This document shows, in pieces, positions 32,566-43,100 of a DNA stretch of 64,000 nt. The notes under the pieces were generated by a model. It did not search any database and was not told where the DNA came from. It saw only the letters and a list, made by a program, of their open reading frames with translations. How positions within the stretch are numbered: position 1 is the first letter of the stretch; each line of letters starts with the position of its first letter. Position numbers and translations under genes: made by a program. Location: positions 1,674,001 through 1,738,000 of the forward strand of contig NZ_CP049253.1 in assembly GCF_011046975.1 (NCBI RefSeq), written 5' to 3'. The stretch comes from Microbacterium amylolyticum. Its GTDB lineage: Bacteria; Actinomycetota; Actinomycetes; Actinomycetales; Microbacteriaceae.

Positions 32566-35500
32566 ATGCAAAACGTCCGAGAATTCATCCTTGCCCAGCA
32601 CGTCGCGAAGAATATCGATCGCGCGCAGACCAAAAAGCTCCTCCGGGAGATATCGGATGCGGCGGTTCGGGAAGATATCGCGATCATCGGGCTGGCGGGA
32701 CGCTTCGCATCCGCAGGCGACGAAGAGCAGTACTGGGACAGCCTCGTCGAGGGGGCGAACTGTTTGCGTGACTTCCCTCAGCTGCGTAAAGACGACCAGC
32801 GCGAGATCCTTCGAAATCCCGCACATGCCGAGCTTCTGCTTGGTGCGCCCGTGGCTGAGGCCGATCTCGATCGGATCTATGACCTGAGTGGATACATGGA
32901 CCGCATCGACACTTTCGACGCTGGGTTCTTCTCGATCCCGCCGCTGGAGGCGGACTACATGGACCCGCATCAGCGGGTCGCTCTCGAGATCGCCTACGAG
33001 GCGATGGAGAACGCCGGATACGGCGGCGAGGCTATGCGCGGGAGCAGAACAGGAGTTTTCGTCGGGCGAGACCAGACGAACTACTCCTACTACAAGATGT
33101 TCTCTGAACGCAGCCCCATGCAGTTGTCTGGCTCATGGGAAGGCATGGTCGCAAGTCGCATTTCATACCTGTTCGACTTCACCGGTCCGTCCATGATGAC
33201 CGATACAGCCTGTTCTGCGGGCGCGGTGTGCATTCATCAGGCGATCCAGTCCCTGACTCTGGGGGAGTGCGATGTCGCCCTCGCGGGTGGCATCAACCTG
33301 TCGTCGGGCGGCGAGGTTCGCCCCGAGCACATCAACGGCGCTTCCATGGACAACGTCGTATCCAGTGCCAGTACTGTTCGTACCTTCGATGCGCGCGCGG
33401 ATGGCACGCTCTGGGGCGAGGGAGCGGGCATCGTCGTGCTCAAGCCACTGGCGCGTGCACTAGCCGACGGAGACCACATTCGAGCCGTCATCAAAGGCAC
33501 GGCCATCAACAACGACGGCACTTCGAACAGCATCACGGCGCCGAACGCTCTCATGCAGGAACGTGTGATCCTCGATGCCTGGTCCCGCGCCAGCGTGGAT
33601 CCCGAGACGATCAGCTATATCGAAGCGCACGGTACCGGTACCGTGCTCGGTGACCCCATCGAGGCGAAGGGCCTGACGAACGCCTTCCGCCGCCACACTC
33701 AGGCGCGTCAGTTCTGCGGAATCGGCTCGCTCAAGACGTCAATGGGGCACATGGTCGCGGCATCCGGCGTCGCGGCCGTGACGAAGGTCGTCAAGATGCT
33801 CGAAGCAGGCCAGCTGGCGCCGTCGGCCAATTTCGCATCGCCGAACCCCTACATCGACTTCACGGGAAGTCCGCTGTACGTCAACGACCGGCTGTCGGAA
33901 TGGGAGCCCGTCGATGGGGTCCGCCGTGCCGGGGTGAGCTCATTCGGCTTCATCCGCACCAACGCTCACATGGTGCTGGAAGAAGCGCCGGCGTATCGTC
34001 CTTCTGAGCCCGCGCACAGCGCATCGCTGTTCACCCTCAGCGCGAAGACGCCGACTGCGCTTCGCCAACTTGTCGATCGTTTCGCGCGGACACTCGAAAA
34101 CACCCCGTTCAGCCTCAACGACATCTGTGCGACCGTGAACCTCGGGCGCGGGCACTACGAGCATCGTCTGCTCATCGTCGCCCGTTCGATCGAAGAGATC
34201 CGCGACCGCCTGCGCGAGGTGTACAGCGATGGCATCGCCTCGCGGCCTGCTCGAGCTGTGTTTGCCGGTTCGCATGCGCTGGTGAGTGCGAAAAAGCGCG
34301 ATCGCGAACCGGGTGAGCTGACGGCAGAAGAGCGCCGGAGCATCACGGCGGATGCCGCGACGGCACTGGGCGACTATCTGCGTGACGGCGATGTTCGCCA
34401 CCTCGAGCGGCTCGGACAATGCTATGTCGCCGGAGCGCAGGTCGACTTCGCCGAGTTCTATCCGCGCGAAAGCCGTCGGCGTGTGCCGCTGCCGACCTAT
34501 CCTTATGCCCCCGACCGGCACTGGGCACCGATTCTGACGTCGCGGGTGCAACTGCAGGGCCCCGCCACCTCCTTCAGCCACCCCATTCTCGGCACGATCG
34601 TTTCATCAGAGGCCGACGAGATCGTCTTCACCAGCACGATGTCACCGCGAACGCACTGGGTGCTCGATGACCACCGCATCAACCGCACAGCGGTCATTCC
34701 CGGCACGACCTACCTGGAGATGGCCAGAGCGGCCTATGCACACGTCACGGGTGCCGAGCACATGCGCCTCTCGCAGGTGTTCTTCCTCACCCCGCTTTCC
34801 CTCGACGAAGATGAGTCGGCCGTCGTGACGACGACGCTCACCCGCGATGGGAATGAATATGCGTTCCGTATCGCCGGCGCGCGAGACGGCGAATCGGTGC
34901 CGCTTGTGGAGGGTCGTATCGGCGCGTCAGACTCGACAGTGCAGCGGCGTGAGGTCGATCTCATCGCGATCGCAGCGGCCGCCGCCGAGGTGCATGATCC
35001 CTATGACGCCGAACCCGAGACCGACGTCTTTCAATTCGGGCCGCGGTGGGACTGCGTTCGCGCAGCCTGGATCGGTGAGACCGAGTCGACAGCGCGCATC
35101 CGCCTGCGTGATGGTGTGTCACGCGAGAGCGAGATCGCGCTTCACCCGGCCATGCTAGATCACGCCGTCAACCTCGTATCGCAGATGGGCGAGCACACCT
35201 ACCTGCCGTATGTCTATAAAGAGCTCGTGCTGCATGGGCCGATGCCTGACGAGTTCCACTCCGTCATCACCAAGCGCCGCGGGGCCGATGGTGATGAGGT
35301 CATCACCTACGACGTCGATCTCGTCGATGCCGAGGGAAACGTGTTCGCACAGGTGCGCGACTACTCGGTCAAGCGGGTCGAGTGGAGCCGGTTCCAACTC
35401 GACAGTGCGCCGCGAAGCCTGGAGTTCTCATGGCGCGAGGTGCCGGATGCAGAGCAGGTAGCCGTATCCGAGGGGTCGTGGGTTCTCGTCATCGGTGATT

Positions 35501-37170
35501 CCCCGGCGGGCCGCCAGTGGGAGCAGACCTTCGAAGCAGTCGGCCGCGCCGTAGAGGTCGTGCGACTGACGGGAGATATCGAAGCGGATACGACGAGCTT
35601 TACTGCGGTGACGGATCGTGTAGCCGCGGGGGCGGAGGGCATCGTCTGGGCGTTTGACGGTGGCGATGGCCAGCAAGCAACCGATGCTCAGCAGCTGTTC
35701 TCATTCGTGCGCCACCTTGTCGACAGTCGAGTGCGACCGTCCGAGGGGCTGAAGATCGCGGTTCGCGACGCCTGGTCTTTCTCGGCGGATGACCGCGTTG
35801 CCCCGGCCGCGGCGGCTGCGGCGGCGCTAGGAATCGTGGTCGGACAGGAGCATGAGAACCTGCTGGTCGATGTCGTCTCTGCCGGGCGCGACGCCGATAA
35901 CGCCGTGCTCGTCCGCGAGATCGTGGACGTTCATCGTGCCACGCCGCGAACGGTCGTCGGATCGCGCGTGCTCATCCGCCGCGCAGACTTCGCCGCAGGT
36001 CGCACGGTCGAAGACCACACGGTCACAGGCGCCACGATCGTCATCACCGGGGGAACGGGCGGTCTGGGCCTCGCTCTCGCCGAACGCTTCGCCGCTGCCG
36101 GTGCGGCACGGTTGTTGTTGTTGTCACGGCGAACCCCTGATGAGGCGACACGTGCGCGCATCGACGCAATCCCTGGAGCGCGGTGGTTCGGCGTTGACCT
36201 CGCCAGGGAAGATGACGTGCACGCATTCACCGAGTGGCTGCGAACCGAACAGATCGCGATCGATATCGTGCTGCACGCTGCTGGCATCGCCGGTGCTGGG
36301 TTCCTCGCCCGCAAGGAGGAAGCGGAGTTTGCCGCGGTTCTGGCCCCCAAGGTCTCGGGTGCTCACGCTGCCACCCAGCTGTTGACGGTGCCGGATCAGG
36401 GGCGAATCGTGTTCTTCTCGTCGATCACCTCACTGCTCGGTGGGCCGGGACAGGGCGACTACTGCGCCGCGAACGCCTATATGGACGGCCTCGCTGCAGA
36501 TCTGCGCTCGCGCGGTGTGCACGCGGCATCCGTTCGTTGGCCAGCATGGTCGGGCGCGGGCATGGCCGTGGAGCATGGCGTCGACGATCAGGCGCCTGTG
36601 CGCTCGATCTCGCTGGACGACGGCTTTCAGTGGCTGCTGGGCGTGCTCGCAGAGCCCGCCGACGACATCGTGCCCTCGACGTTCGACACACGTGTGCTGG
36701 CAGACGAGGCGGCGGGCTTGCCCTTTGAGATCCCTGCCGAGGTCGCCGCGCAGATCGCCGCGAAGCCGGAGAACATCCCCTCCGGTGATGAGATCACGAG
36801 TGTGCAACTGACCGGGATCGCAGATCCCACCCCGGTGCAGGTCGCGGTGGGCTCGTGCTATGGGGCGGTTCTCGGCCTGTCGAAGATCGATGCCTTCGCA
36901 TCTTTCCAGGAGCTCGGCGGCAACTCCCTGGTGACCACGCAGTTGCTGGGTGTGCTTGGCGAACGCTATCCGGGCGTCGTCGACATCGCTGATCTCTTCT
37001 CGTATTCCACGGTCGTCGACCTCGCTGACTTCATCGCTTCGTCGACCGGGCAGGAAGAGCCGGCAACCGAGAGCCCGCGCGATGACCTGCTCGGCGAAGT
37101 TCTCGCCGAGCTACGAGACGACGAGCTCAGCGCCATGTTCGCTAACGAGGGGGTAGCCAGCCATGAGTGA
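32566..37170 (+). CDS. PKS 3: KS-DH-KR-ACP, AT-less
   Basis: A 1,534-residue module of the same design as PKS 2. KS: Cys216 in DTACSAG, EAHGTGT, TSMGHMVAASG. Linker without AT ending in PTYPYAPDRHW. DH: His703 in DHRINRTAVIPG, where the glycine of the HxxxGxxxxP motif is arginine, with aspartate in HPAMLDHAVN. KR: GGTGGLG near 1161, FSSITSL, Tyr1299 in DYCAAN. ACP: LGGNSL, Ser1454. Together with PKS 2 it should build a conjugated diene next to the glycine unit if its DH is active. It starts 12 bases after PKS 2 and overlaps the next gene by 8 bases. Confidence 0.9.
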   Translation: MQNVREFILAQHVAKNIDRAQTKKLLREISDAAVREDIAIIGLAGRFASAGDEEQYWDSLVEGANCLRDFPQLRKDDQREILRNPAHAELLLGAPVAEADLDRIYDLSGYMDRIDTFDAGFFSIPPLEADYMDPHQRVALEIAYEAMENAGYGGEAMRGSRTGVFVGRDQTNYSYYKMFSERSPMQLSGSWEGMVASRISYLFDFTGPSMMTDTACSAGAVCIHQAIQSLTLGECDVALAGGINLSSGGEVRPEHINGASMDNVVSSASTVRTFDARADGTLWGEGAGIVVLKPLARALADGDHIRAVIKGTAINNDGTSNSITAPNALMQERVILDAWSRASVDPETISYIEAHGTGTVLGDPIEAKGLTNAFRRHTQARQFCGIGSLKTSMGHMVAASGVAAVTKVVKMLEAGQLAPSANFASPNPYIDFTGSPLYVNDRLSEWEPVDGVRRAGVSSFGFIRTNAHMVLEEAPAYRPSEPAHSASLFTLSAKTPTALRQLVDRFARTLENTPFSLNDICATVNLGRGHYEHRLLIVARSIEEIRDRLREVYSDGIASRPARAVFAGSHALVSAKKRDREPGELTAEERRSITADAATALGDYLRDGDVRHLERLGQCYVAGAQVDFAEFYPRESRRRVPLPTYPYAPDRHWAPILTSRVQLQGPATSFSHPILGTIVSSEADEIVFTSTMSPRTHWVLDDHRINRTAVIPGTTYLEMARAAYAHVTGAEHMRLSQVFFLTPLSLDEDESAVVTTTLTRDGNEYAFRIAGARDGESVPLVEGRIGASDSTVQRREVDLIAIAAAAAEVHDPYDAEPETDVFQFGPRWDCVRAAWIGETESTARIRLRDGVSRESEIALHPAMLDHAVNLVSQMGEHTYLPYVYKELVLHGPMPDEFHSVITKRRGADGDEVITYDVDLVDAEGNVFAQVRDYSVKRVEWSRFQLDSAPRSLEFSWREVPDAEQVAVSEGSWVLVIGDSPAGRQWEQTFEAVGRAVEVVRLTGDIEADTTSFTAVTDRVAAGAEGIVWAFDGGDGQQATDAQQLFSFVRHLVDSRVRPSEGLKIAVRDAWSFSADDRVAPAAAAAAALGIVVGQEHENLLVDVVSAGRDADNAVLVREIVDVHRATPRTVVGSRVLIRRADFAAGRTVEDHTVTGATIVITGGTGGLGLALAERFAAAGAARLLLLSRRTPDEATRARIDAIPGARWFGVDLAREDDVHAFTEWLRTEQIAIDIVLHAAGIAGAGFLARKEEAEFAAVLAPKVSGAHAATQLLTVPDQGRIVFFSSITSLLGGPGQGDYCAANAYMDGLAADLRSRGVHAASVRWPAWSGAGMAVEHGVDDQAPVRSISLDDGFQWLLGVLAEPADDIVPSTFDTRVLADEAAGLPFEIPAEVAAQIAAKPENIPSGDEITSVQLTGIADPTPVQVAVGSCYGAVLGLSKIDAFASFQELGGNSLVTTQLLGVLGERYPGVVDIADLFSYSTVVDLADFIASSTGQEEPATESPRDDLLGEVLAELRDDELSAMFANEGVASHE

Positions 37171-40100
37171 GACCGTGACGGATGCCCGCAAGGATCTGCT
37201 GCGCTACGTGCTGTTGGAGGCGAAGGAGCGTCGACTCGATGCCGACCGCGCCCGACAGTTCGTTGCATCGCTGGCTTCGTCGCGACCGGAGTCGACACCT
37301 ATGGCCGTCGTCGGCATAGCCTGCCGATTCCCGGGTGGTGAGAGCAAAGAAGAATTCTGGGACGCACTGTCCGAAGGGCGTGAGTCGATCGGCGAGTTCC
37401 CTTCTGACCGTCTGGCGGATCTGCTGCGGGTTGACCCGGACGCAGCCGCGAATGTACGCCGCGGCGGATATCTCGCGGCCATCGACGAGTTCGATGCCGA
37501 GTACTTTGGGATCCCACCGCGTACGGCCCAGCAGATCGATCCCTACCATCGGGTGTTGATGCATGCGCTCATCGAGGCGATGGACGACGCCGGCCACCCG
37601 CGAGACCAGCTTCAGGGGACCCGAACGGGCGTGTTCGTCGGCAATGACCATACGCATCGTCTGATCACGTCGTATCTGCCATTTCTCGAGGAGACTGACT
37701 TTGGCGGCATCACCGGGTCGTGGACCGGTATCCTCGCCAGCAGGCTGTCTTATCACCTCAATTTGCGCGGTCCGGCACAGGTCATCGATACCGGATGCTC
37801 GTCGAGCCTCGTAGCGTTGGACGCTGCGATCAAGGCGATCTCGCAGGGCGACTGCGACACGGCCTTCGTCGCCGGCGCGAACCTCTTCCTCTCACCGTCG
37901 AGCATCGGCAACGAGACAGAATCCGATGGCAGCCGCGTGCGCCCCTTCGACGCCGCCGCCGACGGCACGGTCTGGAGCGAGGGCGTGGCGGCCGTGTACA
38001 TCAAACCGCTTGACGCGGCGCAGCGCGATCGCGACCACATCTACGGTGTCATTCTGGGCAGCGCTGTCAACAACGATGGCAAGAGCAACGGTCTCACAGC
38101 CCCGAACGCCACCGCACAGCGTGATCTTCTTGTGCAGGCCTGGTCGCGCGCCAAAGTGGTGCCCGAGTCGATCGAGTACATCGAAGCGCACGGCACCGGC
38201 ACCACGATCGGCGACCCGATCGAGCTGAAGGGGCTGGCAGCTGCCTTCGCGCAGTCGACCGATCGTCGACAGTTCTGCGGGATCGGATCGGTCAAGTCGA
38301 ACATCGGGCACAGCGTCGGGGCAGCAGGGCTCGCGTCGCTCATCAAGACGCTTCTGATGATCGAGCGGGGTGTGATGACGCCGACGGTGAACTTCACCGC
38401 CCCCAATCCTCTAAGCGATCCCTCCGGCTCTCCCGTATACGTTGTCGATCGCACGACCGAGTGGGCGACACCGATCGCTGAACGACGCGCCGGAGTGAGC
38501 AGCTTCAGCCTGAGCGGAACGAACTGCCATGTGGTCCTGGCAGGTCACGAGCACAAGCGCGAGCGTGTAGCGCAGCGCGAGAACTATTTCCTGCCGCTCT
38601 CAGCACGCGATGAAGACCTGCTCGCACGCGCCGCGAGCGCACTGGAGAGCCGTCTGACCGCGAACAGCGAGCTGGCTATGGAAGACATTCTCTTCACCAC
38701 CGTGCAGGGGCGCGAGCACCACGAGACCCGTGTTGTCGTGCATGCTCGTGACCGAGATGGGCTGCGAAGCGCGCTGCGCTCTGTCGCCGAGAGCCGAATC
38801 GACGAAGCAGTGCTGCGCCGCGGCGATGACGCCGTGGTCCGGTTCGATTCGACGAGCGCTCACGGTGCGCTGTCGCGATACCTCGCTGGCGGCGATCCGA
38901 CGGCAGAAGAATTCTTCGCCACGGATGACGGCCGACGAATCCCGCTACCTCCGCAACCTCTTCGCCGCACGCGCGTGTGGGAGGAACGATCAGCTAGTGC
39001 TCCGACAGCCGTCCTCGCCGGACGCTCGGCCGCATCCGGTTCCGATCCGAAGAGCATCCTCGCCGACGCGCTACGCCGCGACGGCGACCCGCTCACGAAC
39101 GCGATGCGCGCCGTATGGAGCGGCGTTCTCGGCTACGCACACATCGATGAATCAGCTGACTTCTTTGCACTGGGCGGAGACTCAATCACAGCGGTCAAAC
39201 TCACGCAGCAGGCGAGTGCGGTTCTCGGTTCAGCGATCTCGGAGACTGCGATCTTGGAACAGCCGCAGCTGGCTGACTTCGTTCGCGCGCTGCATCAGGA
39301 AGGCAACTTCAGCCCGGAGACGCTGTCTGAGCGCGCAGCGCAAGAGTCGGTGAGCGGGGGAGAAAGCGAATCGATCGACCTTCCGATCACGCCGCAACAG
39401 CGCAGCATCTTCACCTCAGCGCAGTACTTCCATGACTCGGTGAACTACAACGTCTCGGGCATGCTCCTGGCCCCTGAGCCTCAGAATGTTTCCGCTCTGC
39501 AGGCGGCGCTGGACGCACTGATTGCCCGTCACCCTGCCCTTCGCACCTCGTTCCACCTGATCGATGGCACGCCAGTGCAGCGCGTGCATGCCACAGCATC
39601 CGTCCAGATCGACAGGCTCACCCTGGCTGACCCGGAGACGACCGACGAGCATGAGGCTGTCGCAGCCCAGGCGATGTCAGAGTGGGTGCGCCCGTTCGAG
39701 CTGACTCGGGCGCCGCTCATCAGAGTCGGCTATGCCGAGTTTGCCGACGGCACCAGCGGCGTGGCCATCGACATGCACCATCTCGTCACCGACGGAATGT
39801 CGATGGGCGTGCTCTTCCGCGATCTGCGCCACTTGCTTGACTCTGCGGCGCTGCCGGCGTTGCCCGACGCCGAACAGATCGCTCGTGATTCGGTATTTGC
39901 GCACACGGATGCCGCGATGATCGAGCACCGCGGCTACTGGCGTGAGCGTTTCTCGGATGGTGTGCCCGTTCTCGACCTCAACACAGACTTCCGTCGGCCG
40001 ACGACGCTGTCGGTCGACGGAACGCAGCACGTGCGTGTGGTCGAGGATGACATGCTCGCCGCACTGACTGCCTGGGCACGCGCACGCGGTGTGACACTGA

Positions 40101-43100
40101 CGGCGGTTTTGCTTGCCGCTTACCACCGCGTTCTGGCGATAGCCAGTGGACAAGAAGACATCGTGATCGGCATGCCTGTGACGGGCCGCACGGCACCGGG
40201 CTCCGACGATCTGGTCGGTATGTTCGTGAACACCGTCGCCGTCCGCATCGATACGAAAGAGAGCGACACGATCGCCGATGTGGTCTCGCGCACAGGCGAG
40301 CGTGTGCGCGAAGCCGTGGCGCACCAGAGTTTCCCGCTTGAGTCGCTTGCCGCCGCAGTGGACGCCCCGCGCCTGGCAGGCAGGCGCCCGATGTTCGACG
40401 TATACTTCGCGCATCAGAACATCGATATGGCGTTAGAGAACGACGGCGAGCGACAGGTGCCGTTCCACACGGGCACCGCCAAATTCGACATCACCCTGTC
40501 AGCACGCCCCGCCGCTGGCGGACTCGCGCTGGAGTGGGAGTACGCGACAGCACTGTTTCGCGCGGAGACGATCGAGCTCTACGCGGATCGCTTCGTCCAT
40601 GTGCTGCGTCAGTTCATCGCATCCGACGCCTCTTCGTCACGTGATTCGCTGGAGCGCATGGATGCGCGTGAGCGCGATCTCATCCGCAGCTACGCGGTTT
40701 CGCCGGCGGTAGAACTGGACAAGCGTCAGCCGGAGGGCGTGTTCAGCAGGTTCCTTGACATGGCCGAACGTGACCCCGAGCGGGATGCGATCGTATACCG
40801 AGGACGACGCACAAGCTATGGCGAGCTTCGTGAGCGCATCGAGATTCTGCGCTGTGGCCTGCACGCACGAGGCGTGATGCCGGGTGATCGCGTTGCTATT
40901 CTCGTCGGGCGCGGCCCTGAGATGATGGCGGCCATGCTGGCTGTCTGCGCGGCCGGTGGCGTGTATGTGCCGTTGAACACCACTTTTCCCGATGAACGAC
41001 TGCGCGGCATCCTGACGGACTCTGAAGCCCGTCTGGTGCTGTGCGATCAGGATCGTCGCGATGCGGCCGAGCGGGCAGCGCCAGCGGCAACAGCGGTGAT
41101 CGACGTCGCCGAGTGCCGCGCGGCGGCGGATGCTCCACGCCCCGCCGTTCGTGAGACCTCGCCAGCCGATCCGCTGTACGTCATGTACACCTCTGGCACG
41201 ACGGGGCGTCCGAAGGGAATTGTCATCCGTCAGGAGGGAATCCTGCGGGTCGTGGTGGACGCCTGGTATGCGCCCGTGCACGAGGACGACACCTTCCTCA
41301 TGATCTCGGACTACTCATTCGACGGCTCTGTCTATGACCTTTACGGCGCTCTGCTCAACGGTGCACGCGTCGTGATCGCCGAGGTAGAGACAGCCGCCGA
41401 CGTACCTCGTCTGGTCGAGCTCATCGACCGCGAGTGCGTCACGACCTTCTTCATCACGACCGCACTGTTCAACGTGCTCGTCGAGCATGACTCGCAGGCA
41501 TTGGGAGCCGTGCGCCGAATTATTTTTGGCGGGGAGACCGCCTCGTACCCGCACGTGCAGCGTGCGTGCCTGACCTTCACGAACACGACCTTCATCCATG
41601 CATACGGTCCGACGGAGACGAGCGTGTTCGCGACCGTGACGGAAGTGGATGCCGCCAGCTCTGACCCCCTTCCCATCGGTCGTCCTCTCGATTCGACAAC
41701 CATTCGAGTATTGGATGCCACGGGAGCCCCGTGCCCGGTCGGTGTCGAAGGCGAACTCTACGTGGGCGGACGCGGCGTGGCTGACGGCTATGTCAACCGG
41801 CCCGAGCTGCAGGCTGAGAAGTTCGTCTCGCTTCCGGCGGCGCCCGGCGAGCGCCTCTACCGCACCGGAGATCTGGCAGTGCTGGGGTCAGACGGATGCT
41901 TCTACCACCGCGGTCGGATCGACGACCAGGTGAAGGTGCGTGGCTTCCGCATCGAACCGCAGGAGATCGCCCGCAGCGCCTGCCGTGCCGCAGGAGTCAC
42001 GTGGGCTCACGCCGCCGTGCTCGCACGCGGTGGGGCGACGCCGAGCCTGTGCCTGTGGTTCACCGGAGACGTTGACGGGCCGACATCCGTCGAGCTGCGT
42101 ACGCACCTGCGCCGGGAGCTGCCCGATTACATGGTGCCCGCGTTCCTTACGAAAGTGGACGAGGTGCCGCTGACGCCCAACGGCAAGGTCGATGTGGCAG
42201 CACTGGCTGCGCGCGAGGACGTGGCACCGACGCCGCAGCCCGTTGAGGTAAGTGACGTTATCGCGGACTCGTTGATCGACGACATTCGATCGGTGTGGTC
42301 GGATTGCCTGGGCGTTGTCGTGCATGACATCGATGCCGTCTTCTACGAAGCCGGGGGCGACTCGATCAAGGCGATCCAGGTCGTAGCCGGGCTTCGCGAT
42401 AAGGGGATCGAGATCGAGGTCGCTGACCTTCTCGGAGACGAGACCATTCGCACGCTAGCGGATCGTTTCTCAGACCGGTCGCGATCAGGTGGCGCAAGCG
42501 TCGAGCGCGTCAGGGAAGTTGTTCAGTCGACACCGCTCGGTGTGGTGACGCCCTCTCCAGCACAGCAGGCCTACCTCGATGAGGAGCACAATAGCGGGAA
42601 GCTCTTTACACAGAGCATCCGCGTGCGCGTCGACTCGTCTGTGCCGGCCACGGCCGTGCGTAGCGCTCTGGAGCAGGCAGTGGAGCGTCATGAGGCGTTG
42701 CGCACGACGCTTACCGCGCGCCGCACCCTGAGGCTGCGTTCGACAGATCAGCTGGTGGCACCGATCGTGATCGACGCCCGCGCCGATGACATCGACGACC
42801 CGATCGCGGCGGTGCAGGCAGCTGTAGACGAGCAGCACGGCCCGCTCATCGCAGCCGGTGTCGAGGACGATTACATCGTCTTCGCAGCCCATCACCTCAG
42901 CGTCGATGTCGTGTCGTGGACGGTGCTGCTGCCTGAGATCGTCGGCACGTTGAGCGGCGAAAGTATCGACCCGGTGGCGACGCGGCCAATAGCGCAATGG
43001 TCCGCGGAGATGGCAGAGAAATCAGCTCGCGGCCAACGCCGCAGCGAGCTGCCCTACTGGCGGGCGCTCGCGGCACGTGCGACACATGAGGTCGAACTGT

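Noticed and set aside
30685..32970. 761-codon minus-strand ORF
   Set aside because: Antisense shadow of PKS 2 and PKS 3; Arg/Asp-rich, no recognisable motif, common in high-GC DNA.
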